Shown here: in pieces, positions 1 to 38,700 of the stretch
Layout: each line of letters begins with the position of its first letter
Position numbering within the stretch: position 1 is the stretch's first letter
Assembly: GCA_009760855.2 (NCBI GenBank)
Contig: WPIO01000018.1
Location: 6,493,501-6,557,500 of the forward strand
Reading direction: 5' to 3'
From: Cristatella mucedo
Lineage: Eukaryota > Bryozoa > Phylactolaemata > Cristatellidae
DNA length: 64,000 nucleotides
Notes under the pieces: model-generated
What the model was told of the DNA's origin: nothing
The model's database searches: none
Seen by the model: only the letters and a program-made list of their open reading frames with translations
Translations under genes and position numbers: made by a program

Positions 1-119
1 TATATTATTTATATATTATATACCAAATATGCATACTATATGTTTACATATTATTTATTTTTTAAGCGATATTGATTTACGGGGCCGAGGCGTGCCGCTC
101 GAAACAGGCGTCGACCCCT

Positions 120-285
120 GAAACGATACTGTTTCATTGCTGCTGTTTCATTGCTACTGTTTCATGGCCACTGTTTCATGGCCACTGTTTCATGGCCAGT
201 TTCATCGCCACTGTTTCATCGCCACTGTTTCATCGCCATTGTTTCATCGCCACTGCTTCATTGCTACTGTTTCATAGCTGCTGAA
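120..285. repeat. TTTCAT minisatellite
   Basis: About ten imperfect copies of a 15-16 base unit containing actgtttcat followed by ggcc, cgcc or tgct. The array decays at both ends. Two apparent ORFs across it (72-284 and 151-378) simply read the repeat and are not genes. Confidence 0.85.
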
Positions 286-539
286 ACAGCTCAGTGGCAC
301 CGGAAGCATCGGAAGCGGAAACAGCACAAAAACTTCTGCTCAAGCGAGTCGCTGCGTCGGTGGCAGAGGAAGAGTTAGAACGGCACCGTCGGTGCCCGGT
401 ATGAGCGCTCGCAGCAGCAGCAGCAGGGCACCGGCTCGGGCGTTGCCTTCGCCCTTTTCGTGTTCGTCCGGCATGAGCTGCGCCTGCCTGCGGCTTCCGG
501 CGCAAGGCGGGCGCAACTTCCGGCCACAGTCGGTCTTAC

Positions 540-26645
<26,106 letters not shown>

Positions 26646-27059
26646 GGCGGTTGTCGATAGTCGTCAAAAGCGTATCCGCCGCGCATGCGCTCCGGCGCAC
26701 CCGCCGCCGTTCACCCACCGCCGTTCGTACGCCAGAAATCGAGAATGGGCGAGCCGTTCCTGGCCCTCTGGGAACGGGAACTGGGGGGGGGGCGGGCCCT
26801 GCCTTGGGGCAACAGCGAGCCCTCGACATGCTTGGTTGTTCGACGGCGGCCCATCGCTTTTTAGTAGGCAACGACGCAGCAGTTACAGCCGGCGAAACAG
26901 TTGCACCGTGCACGATGATGGCGGTAGCGAGGATGGCGATGTTGCTACAGACAGCGAAGCGAGGTAGCAGATTCGAATGCGCTCGAACGGCCAAGGTTCG
27001 ATCGGCCACGCCTACTTGTCCGCCGCCCCGTTAGTCTCACTTAGATCGACTGCTGCTCG

Positions 27060-28320
27060 AGAACCAAGAGCGCCGTGCACAACTCTCCTGTTTCTGCTAC
27101 TGAACACTCACTGAGTCCACGTGGCTCTGTGGAGTTACAGATGGAGACGCAGTAGTACATTGCTAAATCTGTCTTTCCAGTCCGTTTTTCGCACGTCGGT
27201 TTTAGTCGGTGCAATTGGTTGTTCGTCCGTTGGTCCAATGGGCTCCACTTTCAGAGGATTCGCTGACCATGTTTTACTTACTCTACAATAAATTTGACAG
27301 CCCTCCTCCGACGGGATATATTCTTCGAGTCCGACTAAACGTTTCTAGTCACAAACAGGAGACGAGCGTGGTTTGGTGATGAGACCGGTAATAAATGTCT
27401 CATGATGAATAAAAAAAAAATGTAGTCTAGGGATACATGAGTACAAGTCTAGCAATGCTTATCCAAACCGAAATCATAAGTGTGCAAGCATAATTGATGT
27501 ACAAGCAGAGCTGAACTAATATTTCAAATTTTAAATTGAGTCGTGAAGTATTGACCGAGTTATCGAATTTCCAAAGCACTGAGGTAGCCTGTAAATTAAG
27601 CTATTTTAAAAGTCGGGAGCGTGTACCTTAGCAAGCTACAAGCATGAGCCTGAACGTCCAAAGGTTCATGGAGTTGGGACACAAGTCGCATAAGATGCGG
27701 ATTTCGGTAAACGTGTTATTGGTACTTGTGTTGCTTCCGAATTACTTCTGGGTAAGACCTGGTTGGCTTAATAATTTTTTATGCTTTCCTTATACGAGGA
27801 ATATATCAAAACTTTGACTGCATTTTTAGCATTTGTCCTTGAAAGTTACTCGAAAAATTGATTTCTCTGACGATTTCTTTGTGGCTTTCTTCACTTTAGT
27901 TCACGCACGGGGTACCTACGGATTTGCTCTTGGTTTATTTATATTCACAATTTATACGATTCCATCTAGCCGGTTTAATCCCTATTAAAATTTGAGCTTT
28001 TTATTTGTATGCAAGCGACACATTGCTGTAGCGGTGGTATTATCTCTCCCTATCATGCAGCATATCTAACTGAACTCCCTGTCAGCATGTGGTGCAGACG
28101 TATTTGAATGGCAAACGTCCCCAAATTCGAAGACGATAATGCCTACTTCCTAAGTATGTGCAAACTGGCCTTACTCAAATATCTTATGAGGCGTCGGCAT
28201 GCAATCTGAGTAGCCTGTTCTAAAGTGACCGTCAACATAAGATCGCTTCAACGCCACGGCCAAGTTTTCCTGCCTACTATATCTGTTATATGCATGTCTT
28301 GCTGTAGCTAGGCTTCTCTG
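27060..28320. other. Region upstream of E4F1, AT-rich
   Basis: No repeats recognised. It holds only a weak candidate two-exon small ORF on the plus strand (separate entry). Confidence 0.4.
27644..27995 (+). CDS. Candidate two-exon small membrane protein (speculative)
   Basis: ATG at 27644 opens 36 codons rich in Leu/Val (VNVLLVLVLLPNYFW) ending at donor GTAAGA. An acceptor TTCACTTTAG before 27900 continues in phase 0 with FTHGVPTDLLLVYLYSQF and stops at 27995. That gives 67 residues with two possible membrane segments. I recognise no family and codon use is AT-rich, so chance is quite possible. It would be divergent from E4F1. Confidence 0.18.
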
Positions 28321-28740
28321 TAGTGATCGTCGAGACTGCTACATCTCATCACTTCTCACCAACCTTCTCCGGCTCTCGATCAAGCAGCGTTTACACTTCA
28401 CAGCTCTGCTACTCACTTTTAGCTTCATTCGGTCTCTTGCTCCAGAGTGTTTACCCAAAAACCGAAGCACACTCACACCCTCTCTTAGAATCAAGTCATT
28501 TAGCTGTGCCTCTAACCAACCTCACATTCTTTGCAGACCGCCCTCAGTTCATATGTATGTTCACAAAGCCCGAAACTCAATCCCAAATGACGTTCCGAGA
28601 TCCCCTGGCTTGGTGAAATTTAACTAGAAGCTAAATACCCACATGTTTCGCACTGCATTTGTGCCATGTCCGTGTGAGTTGTCCTTGAAATTAAGTCATC
28701 TGAGGGCGCTATACAGACATCCTGTATTATTATTATTGCC
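28320..28740 (+). mobile_element. LINE family A, old copy
   Basis: Strongly diverged C-terminal block (tctcaccaaccttctccggctc, and a PETQSQ / LAW-type reading of the KAWNSLP region), ending ctgagggcgctatacagaca and (tta)n. Confidence 0.65.
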
Positions 28741-28744
28741 ATTA

Positions 28745-30440
28745 CGAGTTGTGTGCTTATGCTGACATTCTGCATGTTATCATTAATCCATTTAAACGCT
28801 TTATCTCTTGCATACGTTTAAGTATCTAGGAAGGGATTGAGTTCTCTTACGGCCCTCTATATAGTTCTTATTCGTTACGACTATTTTCTAAGGAATCGCG
28901 TGCGAAGTGCCTTGAAACTTTTTGAGCGAGCTACTTTTGTAGCTGCTGTCGTACGAAGCGTGAATTGACGTATTGCGTATTCGATTTCTGAGAAATTCGC
29001 AATGGATTGCCCCGAGCCATTGCAATGTTTTGTGCCCAAAGTCGGGAAATTTTGTGAGTAAGCTATACGACGAGTGTAGACAGACAACACCATTTTTAGA
29101 TATAAAAAATGACCGGATAGAAATGTAGCATCACCACTTTCGACACCAACAAGAATTGTGAGATGCAGCTGTTCGGTCAGCTGTGCTGGTATCCTGATTC
29201 GGCTATTCAATCAATCTATCTGAATGACGTTCTCGAGTAAGGCTGGCTCTTCAATTCGACGTCTAACCACAAGCAGAGGTGTGAATTCCGATGCCCTTAT
29301 TCCTGAACGGCCACAAGGGTAGACACTTTATCTAATGCTTGACACAGTACGACAACAGTACTGTGTACTTGCCGAGGCACCAGGCGTGGGACTGACATGG
29401 TTTTCCAACATGCCCAACGCGGGCTGCCATTATACCAAAGGTAAGATGAACTTGCAAAACTGACAGCTGATCGAAAAAGAAGGGACCAATTTTATTCAAC
29501 CTAGTAACATAAGGAAGTGGACATCTCACGCGACTACATCGCCGACTGAGCTGGCACGGCTATGAGCACAAGCACACGGCCGTGCACTGGCGAAAAGAGC
29601 TACCCGATGAGAACCTAGAAAACCGTAGGTCTGTTGAGGTTTTACCAACATGATATGCCACCGGTTGGTTTAGGGGGCCATGGCCTTAACGCAGGCGATC
29701 GTTGCTAACACAGCCGTAAGCAGGTTTAGCAGCACAACGTGCAGGCGAGCAAGCCATGCTGACCGGCTGGCTAGAATGCAGGAGCTGTAAGTGGTCACTG
29801 CCCTAGCAGTCAACAGCAGAGGAGATGCCCAGGAGACTAGGGGCTAGCCCCTAGTCTGCTGGGCATCTCCTCTGCTGCTGACTGCTAGTCCTTGCAGACC
29901 GAAAGGGCCAGCACCAGTCACACCAAAACAACAACCGGAGAACAGTAAGCACGTCCCCACGAGCAGCTACGGCCAGCAAGGGCTCGGCTCCTTCGAGCCA
30001 GAGTTGCAGCATTCTCAACCACGGGTTGCACTAACTGGGATATTTCTTCCGAGGCTCTGCAGCAGCAGTGCGGCAGGCCTTAAGCTCCGGGAAGAAAGAG
30101 CAACCGACCGCTAGCCCGTGAGAGAGGGCAGAGATTCTCGAGGCAGATGGAAAGGCAGCAGAATACTAACAGCACCATCGTCCTCTTTTGCTTACAGCCA
30201 TCATTTCAGCCCTCTCTTCTCGCAGGGTGCCGGCACATCCATGCCAGCTCCACACTAGGTGCAGGCAACTCGCATAGGCTGATCTTTTGGAACATGTTTG
30301 CAGCATTTACGTATTTGGCAGGCTGTGGCCGACCGGACTGAGGCAATGCGAGGCATCCGTTGTGCATACATAAATCACCGAAAGCCAGCATCATCCAAGC
30401 CTCTCCAACCAACGCGGGTATGTTGCAGCTTCACGGCCAT
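28745..30440. other. Intergenic sequence with a palindrome
   Basis: Between the E4F1 promoter and NR2C2AP. The ORF at 28881-29210 (minus, 109 codons) has no recognisable motif and no splice support. The large palindrome at 29803 is listed separately. Confidence 0.4.
29803..29888. repeat. 86-bp near-perfect palindrome
   Basis: Two arms of about 41-43 bases meet at ggggctagcccc with no spacer. Only two base differences separate one arm from the reverse complement of the other. As RNA it would be a long hairpin with almost no loop. Not part of a recognised element. Confidence 0.92.
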
Positions 30441-30441
30441 C

Positions 30442-31076
30442 TTATGTGCCTCGAACGTCTAGTTTATACACAGTCAGCCGCCCGAACGTGTCGGCCAGCG
30501 ACACGGCCACGATCTTGAGGTTGTCGACAGTGACGGTGTTTGGTAAGGCGAATACCTGCAAAGAGACCAGAATGATGGGCCACCGTAAGAGCGTGTGGAG
30601 GGATGGGAAGGAGCGTACCAAGCAGTGTCAGCTCCACTGCTCGGGGGAGGGGGGCAGCTACGGAGGCTGCTGCCGGTGCCCACACACAATGGCAGCCGTT
30701 GGCAGCAGCGTGCCCTTGCTTGATTTTTTTTATAGAGATCTTTCGCGAGAGCCAGTACCTGCAGTGCGCCGCTGTCCTCGGGATAGAACTCGTGCAGCGT
30801 CGTCGGCTCCCCACTGCCACCGCGAGTCTGCACCAGGCACCTGGAGGCCGAGAAGCCGCCGTGGAATTGCAGATGCAGCTCCGTTACCTCGACGGGCGTG
30901 GAAAACTCGAGCGCTATCCACTGGTGTGAGCCCTGGTCGGAGTTCCAACACGTGTCTCCCTCGCCATCGAACATGTGCTGCTTGCCGTACTGCCGACCAT
31001 CCTTGCCCAGCACCGAGCTCACTCTGCCAACGTCGCCGACGCACGGCAGCACTTCAAGCCAGCCACACGGATTCAT
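30442..31076 (-). CDS. NR2C2AP: NR2C2AP (TRA16), nuclear receptor 2C2-associated protein, complete
   Basis: Two exons: 30759-31076 (106 codons, ATG at 31076) and 30442-30555 (37 codons plus stop), joined CAG|GTACTG ... TTTGCAG|GTA in phase 0, giving 143 residues against 139 in human. Exon 1 reads GRVSSVLGKDGRQYGKQHMF, then CWNSDQGSHQWIALEF and FYPEDSGALQ. Exon 2 reads VFALPNTVTVDNLKIVAVSL and ends TVYKLDVRGT. The human protein has the same blocks (RVSSVL.R.TRQFGK, CWNSDQG, FYPED, FGR..IY.LRV). The fold is a discoidin/galactose-binding-like beta-sandwich; the mammalian protein represses NR2C2 (TR4) transactivation. A Met eight codons upstream is possible but extends beyond the usual N-terminus. 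Confidence 0.9.
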
Positions 31077-31079
31077 CCC

Positions 31080-32000
<921 letters not shown>

Positions 32001-32009
32001 TACTTACTT

Positions 32010-32160
32010 CCTCGACTGCCCTGCCTGCTGACACAGCAATGCCTCTCACTTTCTCTTTGTTGCGTGAGATGAAGTCCGTTGGCATGCGTACTGATGCTGC
32101 ATAGGCTATCAGTGTGCTATAGAAACTCCCCTTTAGCCATAGTGTAGTGACAGACTAAGA
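32010..32160 (+). mobile_element. LINE family B 3' end fragment
   Basis: Matches tcctgactctgctatgcttcc / tctctttgttgcgtgagacg of other B copies, diverged (ctctttgttgcgtgagatga, gtccgttggc). Only the C-terminus and 3' UTR remain. Confidence 0.65.
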
Positions 32161-32164
32161 TACA

Positions 32165-33210
32165 CTACATTATGCGGGCAGCTCTATTGTCGAATCTGAA
32201 CCAGCATTATCATTAGCCGGCGGTAATGAAAGTCGAGAAGAAAAGTCTCACTGTCGCGAAACGTTAAGTATAGTCGTCTGAGCGCCGTCAGCAGGAATTT
32301 GTAAAGAATTACCGCGAGACTGCCACGGTCGAGTAGCATGCAGCGCTAGCCCACAGCAGAACCCCTTATCTGGATAATCCTAGAAAGCTTGCTTTAGCGA
32401 TTAACACATGCCTATTTGCGATGAGAAAAACAATATTACGCGTTCCCAGCCTTCCTAAAGAGCAAACACACTGCAGGTAGAACGTACTCAAAAATATGAG
32501 TAACAAGCCGGGAGCACACTTTCAAAACTTCAGTCGCGTAGGTAGAGAACGTGAACCTGAGTTTTATGCGGTTCTTTCTGTTTAGCAGTCTGCGCATACC
32601 TAACAACAATAAACCAAGTTTCACGAACGCGTCACCGAGCGTGTGGGTAGACGACGACCAGAACGCGGCGTGCATAGCGTCCCTCACTCAACATGGTGTC
32701 CCCGCATACTAAAGAGGTGCAATACAACCGCGTACCAGCTATAGACGAAAGAATGGGCGAAGAAGGATTTACGAAGCCGACGCTGACGGTCCGCTTACCG
32801 ACAGATCGTGCCGGAAGTAACGACGGAGCGCGCCATACCTCCACTTAGTTATCTCCCGCAGTTATTTTCCGGGAGATAACTCTTACCCGACCTGCATCAC
32901 CAGACCAGCCCCATCGAAATGATTCCGGACTTCGCTGGTGTGCGTGTGTGTGTCTCTCTCTGTGGAATTATTGAGAGCATGAATAAAATAGAAAGCAGAC
33001 ATGGAATTCAGAGCATGCCCACCCGAGGGCAGCCTGGCGGCCATTTGCTTCACGTGGTGGACAGCTGGTCGTCGCCTCGTTTATTGCCGATTTTGGTGAG
33101 CTCGGAGCTGACTTTGCTAACCTATATAACTCTAGAAAGACTCTGGAGACGAGCTTTTTAAATTTTACTCAAAACTATATCCGTCATCCAGCATTTCCCT
33201 TTCAGTCTCA
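32165..33210. other. Intergenic, no recognised features
   Basis: ORFs at 32436-32687 and 32632-32844 have no motif or splice support. From about 33212 to 33330 a short plus-strand LINE A remnant (gtctactttcagctatgtaa) is visible. Confidence 0.4.
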
Positions 33211-33484
33211 GCATGGAATCTGGGTGTTCTGTTCTAAAGTGACTTTTCCCTAGACAACGAAATCAACTCCTCAGCTAAGGCTGTCTACTTTCAGCTATGT
33301 AAAATAGCGAAAAATTCGAGCATTGTTACTTATGAATACCTTGGGTAATTATGCATTCATTCCTACATACCGTCTAAACTTCTGTAGCCAACTAATTTAG
33401 CACAGCTGCAGAACTTGGAAAAGCATATCCCACAAAATGGAGTAAAACAAGCATATATCCTGGAGCATCTGCAAAAAAATGGGT

Positions 33485-33567
33485 TGTAGGACATTTCCCT
33501 CCTGGAAGTTTCCCTTCCGGACATTCCCCCAGTGAACCGTAGAGGACATTTCCCCCGGAATTCCCCC
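33485..33567. repeat. GGACATTTCCCCC short tandem family, left copy
   Basis: Three to four units of ggacatttccc(t/c)cc(t/c)gga with aattccccc spacers. A reverse-complement counterpart lies at 35325-35390, on the far side of the LINE A insertion. Confidence 0.75.
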
Positions 33568-33611
33568 ATGCTGATGAATGTAAAACTAAGAATGCTTACA
33601 TATATATATAA

Positions 33612-34805
33612 TAATAATAATAATAATTCACTTGATAAAGCGCCCTCAGAGAACTTAATCTCTTTCTAGGCGCTTTACATTTGCTGCAAAGGGAAATGCA
33701 ATTGAATGGTAAGTAAAATCATGCTTGAAAAACTAACGAAATGAATAATATGGTTAGGGGTGATATGCACAGGGTCAGCATGCAAATGTGGTTAGTGGCA
33801 GCATGCACAGTGTCAGCACTCATAAGTACATCAAGGACGAATCACAGGGACCCACTAAATGCTGTCCTAAATAGGTGTGTTTTTAGGTGCCTTTTAAATG
33901 TGGTCAGGTCAGGGGATGTTCTGACGCAGGTCGGGAGGGAGTTCCAGGCTTTGGGAGCATATGAACTAAATGCACGGTCTCCAAAGGATTTGAGGTTTGT
34001 ACGAGGTATTTCTAGACTGTTGGATTCCGAAAAGCGGGTGGTACTATGCTTGTCATGATGGGGTAGTATATCTGACAGATAGGCTGGAGCCATAGAATGA
34101 AGGGACCTAAAAGTGAGCGACAAAACCTTGAAGTCAATCCGTTGCTTGACTGGTAGCCAGTGCAGGTCGGCGAGAAGTGGAGTAATGTGGCAACTGCGAC
34201 GCTCACGACAGACAAGTCTCGCTGCCGAGTTTTGCACCAGCTGCAATCGCCTGATCGCACATGCTGGTAGGCCAGTAAGCAGTGAGTTGCAGAAGTCGAG
34301 ACGGGATGTCACGAATGCATGGACCAACTTAGACGTGGTATCTTTATCTAAACAAGCCTAAATTTTAGCAATGTTATGAAGCTGAAAATAGGCGGATTTG
34401 ACTGTGGAGCTGATATGGTCGTCTAACGAGAGGTCGCTTTGGAATATGACACCTAGATTTCGAGCTGATTTGACAGGAGATATGCTGGCAGAGCCCATTT
34501 TTAGAGTCAGCCTGTCCAATCTCTGGATCACACTGGGTTTGCCCATAACTAGTAAGTTAGTTTTATCATCGTTAAGTTTTAGAAAATTTGCTGCCATCCA
34601 TGTGCGGATGTCATCAATGCATGCAGCTAGTGAGTTTAGAGAATTTGAGGTGCTCGAAGGCTGGGAGGGATCAAAGGAAAGGTACAACTGAGTGTCATCC
34701 GCATAGAAGTGAAAGCCTAGATTGTGCTTGGCAATCACATCAGCAAGAGGCAGAGTATAAACCGTGAAAAAAACCGGACCTAGCACGGAGCCCTGAGGTA
34801 CTCCA
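33612..34805 (-). mobile_element. LINE family A, best-preserved copy (3' half)
   Basis: The minus strand reads, 5' to 3', [20 protein letters not shown], the catalytic [15 protein letters not shown] box, FLKLNDDKTNLLVMGKPS and ARNLGVIFQSDLSLDDH (34358-34786). After a short shift follow [36 protein letters not shown] and NSLPTCVRTSPDLTTFKRHL up to the stop at 33842. The 3' UTR ends in (aat)n near 33612. This is the RT plus C-terminal region of a CR1/L2-clade non-LTR retrotransposon, truncated 5' as usual. Very few stops suggest a recent insertion. Confidence 0.92.
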
Positions 34806-34822
34806 TATTTTAGAGGTACTTC

Positions 34823-34825
<3 letters not shown>

Positions 34826-34880
<55 letters not shown>
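34826..34880. repeat. (TA)n microsatellite
   Basis: Pure TA run replacing the upstream RT portion of the adjacent LINE A copy. Confidence 0.97.
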
Positions 34881-34883
<3 letters not shown>

Positions 34884-35144
34884 CTATGCAGCTATGCTGA
34901 GCTATGCAGTTTGGTCCCGCGGAAGTTTGGTCCCGCTCGACGCCGCCACACACGTATTCGTACCCATCAAAGCGGGCGGGGCGCGCTACGGCGTGCCGCG
35001 CGTTCCTGTAAATGAGCGCTAAGCTTCAGAGGCTTACTGAGTATAACTCGACCTCAAGAGATCTATTTATGCCCTAATAGGCACTAATTAATGCGCGGAA
35101 TAAGAGCAAGGGCGGATTTAGGCGGTGGAGGCGCAGCCCGCCTC

Positions 35145-35240
35145 AAACCTTAAACACTAAACCGTAAACCCTAAATTCTAAACACTAAAACCCAAACGTT
35201 AAACCCTAAAGATCCTAAACCCCAAACACTAAACCCTAAC
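35145..35240. repeat. Interstitial telomere-like repeats (AAACCCTAA type)
   Basis: About 90 bases of degenerate ctaaaccctaaa / ctaaacact / ctaaaaccc units. The unit resembles TTTAGGG rather than the vertebrate TTAGGG. Confidence 0.65.
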
Positions 35241-35244
35241 CATA

Positions 35245-35320
35245 TAATAATAATAATGCACTTGATAAAGCGCCCTCAGAGAACTCAATCTCTTTCTAGG
35301 CGCTTTACACTTGTAGAAAT
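35245..35320 (-). mobile_element. Solo LINE family A 3' tail
   Basis: aataataatgcacttgataa agcgccctcag ... ctctttctaggcgctttaca, without coding sequence. A separate plus-strand A remnant (gacgaccacatcagctccat ... ) follows at about 35400-35600. Confidence 0.8.
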
Positions 35321-35324
35321 GTCC

Positions 35325-35390
35325 TACGCCGGGGGAATATCCGGGGGAAATGTCTGAGGGGAAACGTCCAGGGGGATGTCTGAAAAAAGT
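35325..35390. repeat. GGGGGAAATGTC short tandem family, right copy
   Basis: ccgggggaatatccggggga and neighbouring units, the reverse complement of the array at 33485-33567. Confidence 0.7.
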
Positions 35391-35654
35391 CCTTCTCTAG
35401 AGTGATCCTTTGCTGGACGACCACATCAGCTCCATAGCCAACCTTTCAGCTACGTAACGTTGTGAACATTGGGGCCTGGTTTTATAGGGATACCGAATGC
35501 AAGTCGGTGCAGTTACTTATGACACCCTGTCTCGACTAGTGTAATTCATTACTTGCAGGCTTTCCGGCCGACACTTGCAGTGTGTGCAAAACTCAGCAGT
35601 TTTATCTAATCTTAAGGTAGGCCAGTGTACGGCCCAGCGGCGTTCGGCGCTGCC

Positions 35655-35732
35655 GCAGGTTTATGGGCCAGGCCGGTTTATGGGGGAAATGGTTGTACGT
35701 GTTTATGGACCATGCCGGTTTATGGGTTTATG
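35655..35732. repeat. GGTTTATGGGCC repeats
   Basis: Four to five units of (g)ccggtttatggg spaced irregularly. Their reverse complement recurs as an array at 60285-60540. Confidence 0.7.
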
Positions 35733-35734
35733 TT

Positions 35735-38700
35735 TTATTGAGGTTGAATCACGGCCTGCAGAGAAGGGGCAGTGGGAACGCGGGCGCATGAGAGAACGGC
35801 TGTGAGCCGTTGCGCCGCGAGCGTTAGCAAATACACAGTTGAAGCTTTTACGGTTTTTTCGCGTGCCGTCGCGCGAGCGCCGTTTCAATCCAGCTACAGG
35901 AAGCACATTCTTAATATGCGCAGCAGATGGCTGAGTGTCCAGCACTAGCCTCTTGCTTCTCGTGAGAGGCGGTATCGATTTTTAGTTTCTCGTTCACGAG
36001 GACTCGTGGTCTTCATCGTGCGCGGCCATGACGAAAAGCAGGAGACAAGTAAGTTCCAGGAGCCGGCATTTCGTCGATGGTGTAATCCAGACCGGGAATG
36101 AAACTAGGGCAGCGGTATGATTAAACCAATATTACGGCGATATTTTCTTGGCAATTCTGACGGAGATTTGTTAGCAAATTGCCTGGATGACCTTACTGGG
36201 TGTAAAAGTCTAAGCCGAGCTCAAACGCCATTGTGGCAACAATGCAAATCTTTCATCTTCTCACCCACATATCCTTGAAATTTCGATAACCTCCGGCTTT
36301 CTTGAACTACGCAGGTGCAAAGCAGCTAGCTACTTGCAGCCCGTCGGACCGAATAATTAGCCGCAAATGTAAAACCGCAAATAAGAAATCGCGATCAACC
36401 GCTGATTTCACCGACTGCCACCGACCAGTGGATTCGATCGGACTCTTGCGTATGCGTTGCTTACGAGATCCACGTGCGAAATGAAAGTTCGGAAAGATGC
36501 CACTGAAGCATGATACAACGCAGTTCGCTGGCCCCTCCTTTCCACGCATACATAGCACATAAAAGTTTTACCACCGAAGTCGCAACTATCTACCCCCAGG
36601 GAATATCAGTAGACGGCTATTTTTAATAGAAAGATGCTACTTGTTGAATATTAAATAGAAGAAGTTTATAACATAATTCGATAAGAGAGTCAGTAGTTAT
36701 GTAGCTAGGACTACCAAGCACAAGTTTGGAAGTAGAAGCATGCGAAAGTTCAGGACTGATTGTCCTGGATTGGCACGTGTTGGGACTCTCAGTGCATCCT
36801 AGATTATCTCAAGTCAAGTCTTGTATAAAGACATTAGTGAATAGTCAAAAAAGGCTAATCTCGACCACCAGGCATCTCTTTAACCATCGTCCGCTGCCAG
36901 GTTAGCATCATTGTGACGGTCCCTATGAGGATCTTGCAGATCATTCTGACCAATTCTCTTTTCGTAAAGTAGACGAAATCAAGAAGATGCTATCCGAACT
37001 ATGACGACCCAATACGCTTTTTCGCCCTCCATTCTCTCCGTTACTTCTCCTCTTCTGTTGCTTTACCTCTAGCGCTCCGCCTGTTTTGCTCTCTTTCTCT
37101 CTCGATCGCTCCCTCTCTCTTCTCTTTAATGTACTCTTTCCTCTACGAGGTTTTCTTTCTCTCCACCACTGCGCCAAATCCCCGCTGATCTCGAAGCTCG
37201 TCTGCCAGTCCAAGAATGGTACTAGCCCTCCAGACTCACAACGTCTAACATGCCTAGATTTACGTCACGAGAATTCCTTTGAAATAGTTTAGCTTAACAT
37301 ACTTAATAATTAAAAATCACTTCATAATGTTTTCCTGAATATTTCAAGTCTATAGAAAGGTAAGATTCTTTTTTTACTTTTGTCGCACAAATAGTTTTTT
37401 TTTAAATTATCTGGCGATTGATAACTTTCTTTCACTCTAATGAAGTTACTTTAAACCATTGAAAAACGGATGTCCTCTCGCTGTCAAAGTACTTAAGCAT
37501 TTCAGGTCGGCGACTTTTGGGGAGAAAACCTGAAAATGGCTCTGTCATCGCATCGCCTTGACCTAGCAGAATGCATTGACGCAACGACCGCAGTCGTACA
37601 CCAAAGCAGCGTACACGAGTTTCTTGCACTGCCTTCCACGTTCTTCCTATCAGAATCGTCGGTGCCTTAATTCTCTCCCGCTCCGACAGGAATATTAGGA
37701 ATGCTTTCCAATCAGCCCTCTAATCTCGCCGCTCTCACGGCATTCCTGATTCCGGTCGTCTTGCTGCTTCCTCTCTCTTTTTAAGCGAACCCTAGTTAGG
37801 ACCTGAATCCCTTCGTTTCGCACGCTCTCTACGACTGGTGCTCGCTACCCACTGACATCGCGAAACGACACGATACGACGGTGTTTAAAAAAAGCTAAAC
37901 ACCTAACTGCTATTCGCAGCATTTGCTTTGCTCTTTGCATTGTCCTTGGCGAAGTGCGCGGTGTTTAAAGCGTGCGCACGTCGCCTCCAGTTCAACCGAC
38001 TTTGCTCATTTTCTCGCTTGCGCTAAGTGCTTAGAAAGAGATTCGTTTTTCTTGCTAGCCCCGCTCTATATAACGTTAATAATAACGATGTAGCCGTACA
38101 GCACCGTCGCGTGATAACTTATGATCCATTTCTAGGCATTTCATTTACCGACGCATAATGTATTTACGGCAAAAGGAGCAGCGGCGTGGCTCTCGTGCTT
38201 TTGAGCAGAAACTGTTTGCATTCCGCGTCGAAACAAGCAGGCATTCATTACGTGCAGTGCACCGCACGCTCGAGCTATATTTTAGCGACGCCAGCGATTA
38301 AATTTGAAACCTACAACATGATTGAGAAAGCGCTTGGAGCAAGGCGACCAGTTGCCGGCTTTTATCTCGCTCGCTGTCGGCCTGCTGGAGGACGCGGCTC
38401 CGTGGCTCCGCGGTTCGTGAAGTGCCGGCACCTCTTCTCGGTCTACGACCCATTTCTTCTTAAATGTTCACCTTTCAACAATCGTCGAGGATTGATGGGC
38501 ATCAGCGCCTGCGAGGACACCCATGCGGGCACCTCACCTTGCGAGGCTGCCAGTCGAAACCAATTTCGATGCCAAATAGTTTGCCTTAGTTCGCAAAGGT
38601 CGCAAATACTCGAGCAACCGCCCAGGCAGGATATGGGCATCACCATTGCGTCAGTCCAGCTCTTGCGTCTGAGGATGCGCTTATCATTCGCACGTACTAG

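Noticed and set aside
120-285. CRISPR-like or regulatory array of TTTCAT units
   Set aside because: Units are tandem without spacers of constant length and the sequence is eukaryotic; it is a minisatellite.
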